Shown: positions 54,255 through 62,986 of the stretch, piece by piece
How positions within the stretch are numbered: the first letter of the stretch is position 1
Layout: each line of letters begins with the position of its first letter
Origin: Spirosoma profusum
GTDB lineage: Bacteria; Bacteroidota; Bacteroidia; Cytophagales; Spirosomataceae
Assembly: GCF_014699005.1 (NCBI RefSeq)
Contig: NZ_JACWZY010000022.1
Location: 1 to 64,000, forward strand
Length of the DNA: 64,000 nt
Reading direction: 5' to 3'
Notes under the pieces: model-generated
The model's input: only the letters and a program-made list of their open reading frames with translations
Databases searched by the model: none
What the model was told of the DNA's origin: nothing
Translations under genes and position numbers: made by a program

Positions 54255-56138
54255 ATGAAGTTTAGTCATATTGTTTATTTCTGCCTGGCCGTTACGTTCG
54301 CCCAAGCGCAGACTCCAATTCATCTTATTCCCCAACCTGTACGTCTTGAGCCGCAATCCGGCGCTTTTACGCTAAGTAAGGGAACCACCATCGAATACAA
54401 TCAGGCTGATGGCCGCGTAGTGGCCGAAATGCTTAGCCAGCAACTAAACGTACCAACGGGTCTGGGCTTATTGCCCAAAGCGGGAAAGTCCGGAAAAATC
54501 CAGCTTACGATAAACGAAACGCATGACAATCAACTCGGTCAGGAAGGGTACACGCTCGATGCTTCGCCAAAACGTATCGTTATTACGGCCAACAAACCAG
54601 CGGGCCTATTTTACGGTATTCAAACGCTGACGCAGTTGTTGCCCAAAGAAATTGAAAGTAAAACAGCCGTATCACAAACCTGGTCGGTGCCCGCCGTACG
54701 TATCTCCGATTACCCACGTTTCGGCTGGCGGGGTGTCATGCTCGACGTAAGTCGTCACTTTTTCACCAAAGAGGAAGTCAAACGATTCATCGATCAGCTC
54801 GCCGAATTGAAATTCAATACGTTACATTGGCATCTGACCGACGATAACGGCTGGCGAATTGAAATCAAATCGCTACCGAAACTTACCGAAGTTGGTGCCT
54901 GGCGCGTAGCACGTACCGGCCATTACGGCGACCGGCCTAGCCCAAAACCCGGCGAACCCAAACCATATGGCGGTTTTTATACGCAGAACGATATTAAGGA
55001 AGTTGTAGCCTACGCTCAGGCACGTAACGTAACGATTGTGCCTGAAATCGACGTACCGGGGCATAGTATGGCAGCGCTGGCGGCTTATCCCGAGCTGAGT
55101 TGCACCAAAGCACAGGTAAACGTCGATCCCGGAACGCCCTTCTCGGAGTGGTATGGCAATGGTACGTTCAAAATGAAGGTTGAGAACACACTGAACCCGT
55201 CGGACGAAAACGTGTATGCCTTTCTGGATAAGGTATTTACCGAAGTAGCCGCCCTCTTCCCGAATCCCTACATTCACGTTGGGGGCGACGAATGTTACAA
55301 GGGATATTGGGCGCAGGACCCTGGCTGTCAGGCGTTGATGAAGCAACTGAATATCCGCCACGTTGAAGATTTACAGGGGTATTTTATGAACCGGGTCGAG
55401 AAGATTCTGACGGCCAAAGGCAAGAAATTACTGGGCTGGGACGAGATTCTGGAAGGCGGTATTTCGCCCGGTGCTACGGTCATGAGCTGGCGGGGAATTA
55501 AGGGTGGCATTGAAGCGGCTCATGCGGGACACAACGTAGTGATGACCCCCACTACGTTCGCTTACCTCGACTATAACCAAGGCGACCCCACCATCGACCC
55601 GCCTATTTACGCCAACCTGCGCACACAGAAGAGTTATAGCTACGAACCCGTTCCTGAAGGTGTGGATGCCAAATACATTCTGGGTGGGCAGGGGAATTTG
55701 TGGACCGAGCAGATTCCAACGCTACGTCATGTTGAATACATGATGTACCCACGTGGCTGGGCACTGGCCGAGGTCTACTGGTCGCAGAAGGAAGCGAAAA
55801 ACTGGCCCAATTTTGTGCAACGTATGGAAACCCATTTCGACCGGGCCGACGTAGCACGGATCAATTATTCGCGGGCGGTGTATGACGCCATCGTACGAAC
55901 CAGCATGAACGGCGACAAATTACGGCTTGAACTTGCGGGCGAAGTACCGGGACTCGATATCTACTACACTACCGACGACACCATGCCGGACCAGTTTTCG
56001 ACCAAATACACCCAACCTGTCGACCTGCCCGACGGTAACATTACGCTCCGGGTCGTTACGTATCGGTCGGGCAAACCCATTGGCCATTTAATTACGCTTA
56101 CTCGTGATGCGCTCCAAAAGCGTGTCGGGCGTTTTTAG
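54255..56138 (+). CDS. Beta-N-acetylhexosaminidase, glycoside hydrolase family 20
   Basis: A 627-residue exported enzyme (signal ends near AQAQ). An N-terminal GH20b-like domain (about 22-150) precedes the TIM barrel; the segment RGVMLDVSRHFF, LHWHLTDDNGWRIEIK and IHVGGDECYKGYW carry the catalytic pair D345-E346. YSYEPVPEGVDAKYILGGQGNLWTEQI is the conserved late barrel part, and a beta-sandwich tail (about 540-627) follows. It releases GlcNAc/GalNAc from glycans or chitin fragments, in the periplasm or at the surface. Confidence 0.93.
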   Translation: MKFSHIVYFCLAVTFAQAQTPIHLIPQPVRLEPQSGAFTLSKGTTIEYNQADGRVVAEMLSQQLNVPTGLGLLPKAGKSGKIQLTINETHDNQLGQEGYTLDASPKRIVITANKPAGLFYGIQTLTQLLPKEIESKTAVSQTWSVPAVRISDYPRFGWRGVMLDVSRHFFTKEEVKRFIDQLAELKFNTLHWHLTDDNGWRIEIKSLPKLTEVGAWRVARTGHYGDRPSPKPGEPKPYGGFYTQNDIKEVVAYAQARNVTIVPEIDVPGHSMAALAAYPELSCTKAQVNVDPGTPFSEWYGNGTFKMKVENTLNPSDENVYAFLDKVFTEVAALFPNPYIHVGGDECYKGYWAQDPGCQALMKQLNIRHVEDLQGYFMNRVEKILTAKGKKLLGWDEILEGGISPGATVMSWRGIKGGIEAAHAGHNVVMTPTTFAYLDYNQGDPTIDPPIYANLRTQKSYSYEPVPEGVDAKYILGGQGNLWTEQIPTLRHVEYMMYPRGWALAEVYWSQKEAKNWPNFVQRMETHFDRADVARINYSRAVYDAIVRTSMNGDKLRLELAGEVPGLDIYYTTDDTMPDQFSTKYTQPVDLPDGNITLRVVTYRSGKPIGHLITLTRDALQKRVGRF

Positions 56139-56160
56139 GCAGTCATTAAAATAAGTGATT

Positions 56161-56224
56161 AGCATTGGCCCCGCTGGGCTCCGTGTCTGCTTCGAGACAG
56201 CCGGAGCTCAGCGGGGCCAATGCT
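56161..56224. terminator. Long GC-rich hairpin after the GH20 gene
   Basis: Arms beginning AGCATTGGCCCCGCTGGG and complementary to 56224 pair over about 28 bp with two mismatches and a small loop. Likely terminator of the GH20 transcript. Confidence 0.7.
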
Positions 56225-56325
56225 ACGTTGCTCAAACTACCAGCCTCATCGTAGCAGAAACAATTCAACAGATGCCGCTGTTTTTCATTGGGGCTAAAAC
56301 TAAATTAGTCTCTGTGAAGTAGACT

Positions 56326-56847
56326 ATGAGCAGTGCTTTTTTAAAAAATGAAACGGCTGATGCGCCCGTCGTTATCCCGGCACGCGCCCCCTTGCCACCG
56401 GGTACACCCAACTACGTAACACCCCACGGGCTGGTGCTGTTACGCTCCGAGCTTACGGATTTAGAAACTAAACGCGCTCACTTACAAGCCACTGAGGTCG
56501 ATGACGAGAATGAACGTAGTCGGCGGCTTGCCTGGCTTAATGGCAGTATCGCTAATCTGAATCAGCGTATTTCAAGCGCCAGGGTGGTCGACGCGCAGGA
56601 GCAAGATCGAATTCGCTTTGGGGCTACTGTTGGTTTGAGAATACAAACCGGGAAATTAGCTGGTACTGAACGTCAGTTCACGATTGTGGGAGTTGACCAG
56701 GCCAATGCTACACAGGGACTAATTGCGTTTACGGCTCCATTGGCGAAGACGCTGCAAGGTAAACGGATCGGAGAAACAGTGATGGTACCTTCTCTACAGG
56801 GAAAGGAACAAATGGAAGTAATAAGTATTCGGTATGGCATAGCCTAA
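56326..56847 (+). CDS. GreA/GreB-type transcription elongation factor
   Basis: A 173-residue protein with the two-domain Gre layout. The N-terminal half holds a coiled-coil hairpin (VTPHGLVLLRSELTDLETKRAHLQA, NERSRRLAWLNGSIANLN, QRISSARVVD), and the C-terminal half has the FKBP-like domain (IRFGATVGLRIQTGKLAGTERQFTIVGVDQ, IGETVMVPS). Gre factors rescue backtracked RNA polymerase by stimulating transcript cleavage. The usual acidic residues at the coiled-coil tip (here TEVDDENE) are present. It is monocistronic. Confidence 0.88.
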   Translation: MSSAFLKNETADAPVVIPARAPLPPGTPNYVTPHGLVLLRSELTDLETKRAHLQATEVDDENERSRRLAWLNGSIANLNQRISSARVVDAQEQDRIRFGATVGLRIQTGKLAGTERQFTIVGVDQANATQGLIAFTAPLAKTLQGKRIGETVMVPSLQGKEQMEVISIRYGIA

Positions 56848-57044
56848 AACTTAATTATCAACTTTTCTAACAAAGTTTGCTTGTCCCAATACCGCCGGTG
56901 CATTCTCCGGCTCCATTTATAAACCCATTGTAGCCGATTATAAATACCCAGACTACTCAGTCACAAAGCCCTTATTTTTGACGTACTGATACGTTCAAGG
57001 CGATACGCATCAGGTTAATATTACGTCAACTAAGTCGTACGTCT

Positions 57045-57725
57045 GTGCAACCGTTTAATCTGTTTTCCTACTTGCCGGCTTTGCTGTTGATCGGTGGTTT
57101 TTATTATATGACGTATCGAAACAGCCCCCAACACGCTACGTTGCTGCTCGTTGTTGTCGCGGTCTGTACAGGGATAAGTTACATTACACCCCGCGAAAAA
57201 TTCACACTGGTTGGTCTTGCCTTAGGTATTATAGGTACTTTCGTTGTTATAATACAATCCAGAAATGTACGAGAGAAAAGTTTACAGAAGTGGTTCGTTG
57301 AAAAAGAGTTTCATTATATAAAATTTGGTCCAGTTGAAGCACTGTTTACTAGGCCGAGAATAGGAACAATAAACTACTATCCTTATAAAGGGGAGATAGT
57401 CACGGATCAACAGGAAATTCCCTGTATAATAGCGTTACGTTATAGTTATTCAACCAGTGGTAAAACGCCTAGTATTATAGCTGATATCTCTTATTATTTT
57501 ACAGAGCCTACGGATCTTAATTTGATAGAGAGAAAATTTCTCAATGCCAGAGAAAATACACCCCATACAAATTTATGGAAAAGCCACCTGCGCTTTTTCG
57601 ATTTAAAAGATTGTGAAATTTTCAGACCCGCTCAAGGCGGCATTGTTGTAAGTTGGCGCGTTCCCGATAGCGTTGAAGGATATACTGATCGGTATGAATG
57701 GATAATAAATGCATTACAAAAATAA
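57045..57725 (+). CDS. Membrane-associated hypothetical protein, GTG start
   Basis: A 226-residue protein starting at a GTG (57045). Three hydrophobic segments lie in the first 70 residues; the remainder is soluble with several Tyr-rich strands (TINYYPYKGEIVTDQQEIPC, ADISYYFTEPTDLNLIERKF) and an N-glycan-free pattern I do not recognise. It is followed closely by the ankyrin gene and shares its AT-rich composition and low TACGT density, so the pair may have been acquired together. Confidence 0.62.
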   Translation: MQPFNLFSYLPALLLIGGFYYMTYRNSPQHATLLLVVVAVCTGISYITPREKFTLVGLALGIIGTFVVIIQSRNVREKSLQKWFVEKEFHYIKFGPVEALFTRPRIGTINYYPYKGEIVTDQQEIPCIIALRYSYSTSGKTPSIIADISYYFTEPTDLNLIERKFLNARENTPHTNLWKSHLRFFDLKDCEIFRPAQGGIVVSWRVPDSVEGYTDRYEWIINALQK

Positions 57726-57729
57726 GCTT

Positions 57730-59013
57730 ATGAATACTTCATCTGGCACATTACAAGACAGTATCAATTTCTTATTCTGGCTTATTATTTACGTACCGTT
57801 AAATATATTTTTAATGGTAATGGCAGCTTTATTTTTCAGCCTGATTAACAAACTCTTGCAACTAAACTTTCCTGTTTGGGCGTTAGCTGTTGGCGCTGCT
57901 TTACTGGTATTTGTAGTTATGGCTAGTCTGCTCACAACCAGTACAACCAATCAAACATTCTATTATATAGTTACACTGGCAATTAATCTGCTTGTTGCAG
58001 TATTGATGTTAACGGTAACAGGCATTACAAATCTCATTTTCAGAAATGTATCAGCAGTCGATTTCAGCTTTGGGAAGCCGCAAATTATTACGCTCTGCTT
58101 ATACGGGTTCGTAACCGCTTTTTTTGCAGCAATTCCCCTGTTCAGTCAGGGCAGCGATTACCTAAACGACGTTCAGAATGAAAAACAACTAGCAAAATTA
58201 AAGAAGGTAATCGATGAAAACGATATAGAAACCTTTACGGAGATTCGTGAGGAAAATTACGAACTCTATAAAGTGAATTTACCGGGTGAACAGAGGCCAC
58301 TTATCGAATATTTAGTTGCCGCCGATAAAACAGAGATGGTACATGTCTTGACAAACCATAGTCGGGAATATTTCACCTACTCACTGCGGTGGCCTATAAA
58401 AAGTATGGCAATGGTTGACATGCTGATTACAGATGGCATGAATCCAAATAAAATTATTAATGAACTATCATTAATTAATCAAATTGAATTAATAAAAAAA
58501 GTAGTAAATAAATATCACCCTGATTTTACTACTTCAGTGAGTTTTATTACGGAGAATCTGCTAAAACACAATAATATAGATCTACTCGATTTTTTATTAA
58601 TACATGGATTGGCAGCTGACGAAGCTCAGAGCCAAGATACTATCTATTGGCTTGCCGATAAAAATGATATTGAGTCTATAAAATTATTAATAAAGAAAGG
58701 TTTCAAACTGAACACACATGATTGTCGGCTACCGTATCTGGCTATCAGTTCCCATAATTTATCGTTTCTGAAATTTCTATTTACTTATCCGTTCGACGTA
58801 AATGCCACCTGCGATGAATATACCAATCTGGAAACGTCAATCATTAGTAATGATATGGCTATTTTCGATTTTTTACTTAGCAGAAATCCGGATATAAACA
58901 CAGTACACGTAACAAAATTGAATGGCGAAACGAATGCACTACGTATCGCCGAACGATATAACCAGACCGAGATGCTGGAGAAACTAAAACAGTACGCACA
59001 TTCGGTTAATTAA
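57730..59013 (+). CDS. Membrane-anchored ankyrin-repeat protein
   Basis: Start at 57730 gives 427 residues and avoids overlap with the preceding gene. Residues 10-150 contain four hydrophobic helices; after a linker, residues about 180-425 form ankyrin-type helix pairs (e.g. PLIEYLVAADKTEMVHVLTN, DIESIKLLIKKGFKLNTHD, NALRIAERYNQTEMLEKL). Ankyrin domains bind proteins, and the order suggests a cytoplasmic or periplasmic interaction platform held at the membrane. The target is unknown. The gene is AT-rich. Confidence 0.72.
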   Translation: MNTSSGTLQDSINFLFWLIIYVPLNIFLMVMAALFFSLINKLLQLNFPVWALAVGAALLVFVVMASLLTTSTTNQTFYYIVTLAINLLVAVLMLTVTGITNLIFRNVSAVDFSFGKPQIITLCLYGFVTAFFAAIPLFSQGSDYLNDVQNEKQLAKLKKVIDENDIETFTEIREENYELYKVNLPGEQRPLIEYLVAADKTEMVHVLTNHSREYFTYSLRWPIKSMAMVDMLITDGMNPNKIINELSLINQIELIKKVVNKYHPDFTTSVSFITENLLKHNNIDLLDFLLIHGLAADEAQSQDTIYWLADKNDIESIKLLIKKGFKLNTHDCRLPYLAISSHNLSFLKFLFTYPFDVNATCDEYTNLETSIISNDMAIFDFLLSRNPDINTVHVTKLNGETNALRIAERYNQTEMLEKLKQYAHSVN

Positions 59014-59134
59014 CATTAATAGGATTTTCTTATAAAGAACTATACCTCGTAGAGATGAAATCTTTATAGAAAATAGTATTTTGGTTCTCCTTGTCTACGG
59101 CATTTTACAGAAAAGTTCTGATTAGCATCAATTT

Positions 59135-59365
59135 TCACAATGAATTTTTGGCCCATAGGTAGCCAATAATAAATGCTATTACAAAGCCAATCGGTCCGTA
59201 GATAAAAATGCTGGTCATGCTAGCCTCTACCCCTCTATCGTGGCCATTAGACGATAATTTGCCGATCAGGAAATAACTCAGCAAGGCTAAGAGAACGTAG
59301 CCAGCAATACCTGTGAGCAGACCTATTCCAAAATATTTCATCGTTTTTTGAGTTTGTACCAGCAT
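59135..59365 (-). CDS. Small membrane protein
   Basis: A 76-residue protein with two hydrophobic spans (about 10-32 and 49-70) separated by a short polar loop (SSNGHDRGVEASM). Its ATG at 59363-59365 overlaps the stop codon of the DKNYY gene (TAATG) by one base, so translation is probably coupled; a second ATG at 59341 is an alternative. No family recognised. Confidence 0.6.
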   Translation of the reverse strand: MLVQTQKTMKYFGIGLLTGIAGYVLLALLSYFLIGKLSSNGHDRGVEASMTSIFIYGPIGFVIAFIIGYLWAKNSL

Positions 59366-60462
59366 TATTGCTCAAGAACAACAGGAGTTCCTTCTTCATA
59401 GGAATGCCTTTTATCCGCAGCATCCCGGTCGGCTTCATTCTGCACGAGCCTGAACGTAGCAGCATCCGCCCCGACCAGTACGTTGCCTCGGTAATAGACT
59501 CGCTTTTCGTCAGTTGCATAGCCACCTTCAAGCACCCGGAATGCCTGTACCAGGCCGTCTTTTATGGGTTTTTCCTGAAAAAAAACGGTTTGTTTATCCT
59601 GCGCGTAGTCATCTGTTAGCAACCGAAACGTCGATTTATCCGCGTTTTTCAACAGGTTTTCGTGGTAGTAGATCCGGCTGGTATCAGAAGCATAATTAAT
59701 CGTATTGTCATCCCACTGTTTGAACGTAGCGGGATCGGCAAATGGCAACGGTTTGCCCCGATAATAAGCGTGAACATTGTCTTTAGCGTAGTACATGCCC
59801 AACACCGCAAAAGAAGAAGGGTCAGCTTTCTCGATAGGACGTATTCCCGCCGATTCCAAACCATCCAGAGTAGTCCAGGCGTAATAAACCTGATGTTGAT
59901 CCTTCGCGAAATTTTTATTCAGTACTTCAAACGAAGAACCATTACTTCCCGGAACCTGCTTTAAGTTGAAATACCCGATCTGATTATCCCTTCCAAACTC
60001 ATAGTCAAGCACTTCAAAGGAAGCCACATCCTTCACCGGGAAGCCGATTCCTTTATAATAGCCGCGCACCGCATCTCTTCCATAATCATACGTCAGAACC
60101 TGAAACGAGTTGACATCAGCAGAGGGAACCCGATTTATTGTATTCCGGCGCTTCGTTTCGAACAACTTGAAGTCGATGTAATTGTCGCAATAGAATACGG
60201 ATGTGCGGTCTTTGCCATAATGTTCATCCAGGGCCAAAAATGTTGCACCATCAGCGCTATCTACCGTAATACCCCGATAATAAACCTGACGTTTATCACG
60301 GGCAAAAACATCATTCAGGATGTCGAATGATGCATAGTCTGCATTACTGATGGGTTCTTCCTTAAAATAGACAACGCCATTTTTTTTCTGGTAACTGGAG
60401 TTTTTGCATGACCCCAGAAACCATAATCCTAAAAGTGACAGAATAAGTCGAAATAACTTCAT
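59365..60462 (-). CDS. DKNYY-repeat lipoprotein
   Basis: The start at 60462 gives 365 residues with a lipobox (FLGSC). The mature part repeats a unit of the form [FV]xxYGKDxxxVYYxG…ADPxTF about eight times (FARDKRQVYYRGITVDSADGATF, YAKDNVHAYYRGKPLPFADP, YAQDKQTVFFQEKPIKDG), which is the DKNYY family. Such proteins are secreted and of unknown function. A TAGATTTG at 60503-60510 (minus strand) could be the -7 box. The downstream 76-residue gene is coupled. Confidence 0.85.
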   Translation of the reverse strand: MKLFRLILSLLGLWFLGSCKNSSYQKKNGVVYFKEEPISNADYASFDILNDVFARDKRQVYYRGITVDSADGATFLALDEHYGKDRTSVFYCDNYIDFKLFETKRRNTINRVPSADVNSFQVLTYDYGRDAVRGYYKGIGFPVKDVASFEVLDYEFGRDNQIGYFNLKQVPGSNGSSFEVLNKNFAKDQHQVYYAWTTLDGLESAGIRPIEKADPSSFAVLGMYYAKDNVHAYYRGKPLPFADPATFKQWDDNTINYASDTSRIYYHENLLKNADKSTFRLLTDDYAQDKQTVFFQEKPIKDGLVQAFRVLEGGYATDEKRVYYRGNVLVGADAATFRLVQNEADRDAADKRHSYEEGTPVVLEQ

Positions 60463-60605
60463 TTTCAGCGTAAAGCATCCATCCACAGGTTGCTTTTCAA
60501 CTCAAATCTACAGCAATCCCGATAGCTCCGCTACTGCTGGTTAATGGCTAGCTATTATTAGGGGATAATGAGTCCATTTATCCCGTTATCTGGCGATGAT
60601 TTGCG

Positions 60606-60650
60606 CCAGACAAGGCCTCAACAGCCGGAGCCTGTTGAGGCCTTGTCTGG
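60606..60650 (-). terminator. Perfect hairpin terminator after kdsC
   Basis: Arms CCAGACAAGGCCTCAACAG and its exact complement (19 bp) around a 7-base loop, just downstream of the porQ-kdsC pair on the minus strand. Confidence 0.8.
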
Positions 60651-60655
60651 TAAAC

Positions 60656-61204
60656 TTACTGCTCCTGCCCGTCGTCCGATACGTCGGTTGGACCGGCGAG
60701 ATTTCCGGCCTGTTTAGCGTCGATAATGAGTTCGGCCAATTCACGAAAACAGCCTTCTCCCCCTTTGGTTTCGCAGCAGTAATCGACGATGGCTTTGTTG
60801 AAACGCGTAGCGTCAGCCGGACAGGCAGCCAATCCGACCGCCTGTAGAATCTCCAGATCGTTCACATCGTCGCCGATAAACGCTACCTCCGATGCGGTCA
60901 GGCCAGTACGTTCCAGGATGGAATTCAACAGGGTTAGTTTGTCTTTTATGCCCAGATGGAGTTGGGTAATTTTTAGTTTGGCGGCACGCGTTACTACCGA
61001 AGGCGAAGTTTCGCCGGTAACAATTCCCACATCAACGCCTACCAATACCCGCAAACGCTCAACAGCCATCCCATCGCGGATATTGAATTTCTTGAAAATC
61101 TCGCCGTTTTCGCCGTAATACACACCCGCGTCAGTCAAAACGCCATCGCAGTCGGTTAGCAGGAGTTTAATACGAGACGCTTTTTCCTGTAAAGGTCGAT
61201 TCAT
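60656..61204 (-). CDS. kdsC: HAD phosphatase, KdsC-type (KDO-8-phosphate phosphatase)
   Basis: A 182-residue HAD-like enzyme of subclass C0/IIIA without a cap. The motifs are LLLTDCDGVLTDAGVYYGENG (nucleophile Asp in DxDGVLTD), GIVTGETS (motif II), KDKL (motif III Lys) and VAFIGDDVNDLEIL (motif IV), with NIRDGMAVERLR typical for KdsC. It dephosphorylates KDO-8-phosphate in lipopolysaccharide core synthesis. It lies 9 bp after porQ and probably shares its transcript. Confidence 0.87.
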   Translation of the reverse strand: MNRPLQEKASRIKLLLTDCDGVLTDAGVYYGENGEIFKKFNIRDGMAVERLRVLVGVDVGIVTGETSPSVVTRAAKLKITQLHLGIKDKLTLLNSILERTGLTASEVAFIGDDVNDLEILQAVGLAACPADATRFNKAIVDYCCETKGGEGCFRELAELIIDAKQAGNLAGPTDVSDDGQEQ

Positions 61205-61213
61205 GTTTCCAGA

Positions 61214-62275
61214 TTATTTTTTCATCAGCCGATCCAGATCGATACGTAGCGATAACTGACTGGTGCCCGCCGTCGGAACCGATGAGAAACGGCCATACGT
61301 TAACTGAAAACCCTTCGCCTGCACCGACGCTCCGAACGATATACCCGGCCCGATACCGCCCGATGCCAGCTTACCTTCCTGCCGTTTCAGGTGATTATAG
61401 CCAACAAGTAAATGCACGTTTCGATGGATAAGTAATTCAGCACCAACGCTTAAATGGCGGGCTATTTTTTCCACAACGCCGGTCGTTGGGAGAATCGGAT
61501 TTCCGTTGAGATCGTAGCGGGTATTCAAATTGGGATCGTTATACGTAATATCGTACCGGTAGATGTGGTGCGCTGTCAGCGTCAGGCGAATGGGGGCATG
61601 TTTAGGCTTCAACGTAACACCTGCCTGCAAATCGAACGGCAAACTGGCCATCGCAGCTGTACGATCCAGGGAACCGTAATTTTTAAGCAGATAACCAACA
61701 TTCCTGGCAACCAGGCCAAATGTCAGGTCTTTTTTCGGATGCCGCCACACCCCACCCAAATCGGCCAGCAACCCAAACGCCGAATACGTTTCTATCGACG
61801 AACCCACCGCTTTGAACGTAGCACCGAGCGTGAAATTACCTTCCGTACGGGCATAGGTCAGGCTCAGCGCGTAGTCGTTGACGGTGAACGTACCGAGTGC
61901 ATTCCCTGCTGGATCGGTCTGCGCAAACTCCCCATAATTCAGGTATTGCGCACCAACGGCCCATCCTACCCGTCTGTCTGTAGATTTCTGTCTGGAGGGC
62001 AATCCGTATTGCAGCGTATAATATTTGGCGGCCGCCAGATAAGGCATCAGGCTGATAGAAAGGTCATTACTACGTATTGAATCGGCCAGAGCGGGGTTGT
62101 TTAAATGATAGGCGCCATCGGGGCTAATTGCCGTCGCTACCTGCCCGCCCAAAGCAGCTACACGGGCGTGGGTAGGTAAGTCGAGAAACGAAAACACCCG
62201 TTGTCCGCCAAACGGTTGAGCAACCACCCAACATGGACACAGCAAGAACAGGTAAAAAAAAGCTCGGACTTTCAA
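61214..62275 (-). CDS. porQ: Type IX secretion system protein PorQ
   Basis: A 353-residue outer-membrane protein (signal peptide ends near VVAQ) with the PorQ-family opening PFGGQRVFSFLDLPTHARVA and an ALGGQVATAISPDGAYHLNN PAL-type beginning of barrel strands; alternate strands run to the C-terminus (QLSLRIDLDRLM). PorQ belongs to the PorV/PorU attachment complex region of T9SS. The subtilase at 22984-24657 carries the matching sorting domain. It is followed by kdsC. Confidence 0.87.
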   Translation of the reverse strand: MKVRAFFYLFLLCPCWVVAQPFGGQRVFSFLDLPTHARVAALGGQVATAISPDGAYHLNNPALADSIRSNDLSISLMPYLAAAKYYTLQYGLPSRQKSTDRRVGWAVGAQYLNYGEFAQTDPAGNALGTFTVNDYALSLTYARTEGNFTLGATFKAVGSSIETYSAFGLLADLGGVWRHPKKDLTFGLVARNVGYLLKNYGSLDRTAAMASLPFDLQAGVTLKPKHAPIRLTLTAHHIYRYDITYNDPNLNTRYDLNGNPILPTTGVVEKIARHLSVGAELLIHRNVHLLVGYNHLKRQEGKLASGGIGPGISFGASVQAKGFQLTYGRFSSVPTAGTSQLSLRIDLDRLMKK

Positions 62276-62536
62276 GCGGATGTCAGGCGCGGTTTAGTAC
62301 AAAGAAAGCCAATTTCGGGTATCGTAAACGCATTAATCTCAATAGAAAGGAACAATCGGGTTGTTCCATCGACCTTTTCTACGATTATCTAACGTAGTAC
62401 AGGGGCATTCCAGCCTGTTCGCTTCATTTTTAATATTGCAGGAACGTAGCGCCTATTGATTGAGCCTTGTTTATCCTGGCTAGGGTGCTCGTTTTCCAAT
62501 TATGAAAAAGCCTTGATTGTCCGTAAGTTTGTTACT

Positions 62537-62986
62537 ATGAACTGGAAAAAATCGCCTTATTCCTTCGTCCTGACCCTCCTCATTCTTTGCGCCGGGCTAA
62601 CTTATTTTGGCTGGCATCGGGCTGAACCCTGGAGCCCTGAGCAACTTCTCGACCCAGCGGATTTAGCGGCAGCCATCGCAGGACCTAAAGCCGAACAACC
62701 GCTTATCATCAGCATCGGTCCGGCGGCTTCCATCAAATCGTCGGTGGGCGTTGGTCCGGCGGGGGAAGCCGAAAACCTGGCCAAGCTGGAAAAGTTACTC
62801 AGTAAAGAATCCAAAGACCGGCAAATTGTGATTTACTGCGGCTGCTGCCCCTTCAAAAATTGCCCGAATGTTCGGCCGGCATTTACGAAACTCAACGAGC
62901 TTGGTTTTAAAAATCACAAGCTGCTGAATCTCGCCAAAAACCTCAAAACCGACTGGATCGACAAGGGTTATCCGGTGGTGGAGTGA
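62537..62986 (+). CDS. Rhodanese-like exported protein with CGCC-P motif
   Basis: ATG 62537 starts a membrane-anchored or exported form (hydrophobic segment FVLTLLILCAGLTYFG), giving 149 residues; 62456 is an earlier in-frame start with no added hydrophobic segment. The domain PLIISIGPAASIKSS, RQIVIYCGCCPFKNCPNVRP and LNELGFKNHKLLNL resembles rhodanese/thioredoxin-like single domains; the active Cys segment CGCCPFKNC has four cysteines. Role in envelope sulphur or redox chemistry is an inference. Its 3' end overlaps the permease gene by 19 bp (convergent). Confidence 0.68.
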   Translation: MNWKKSPYSFVLTLLILCAGLTYFGWHRAEPWSPEQLLDPADLAAAIAGPKAEQPLIISIGPAASIKSSVGVGPAGEAENLAKLEKLLSKESKDRQIVIYCGCCPFKNCPNVRPAFTKLNELGFKNHKLLNLAKNLKTDWIDKGYPVVE

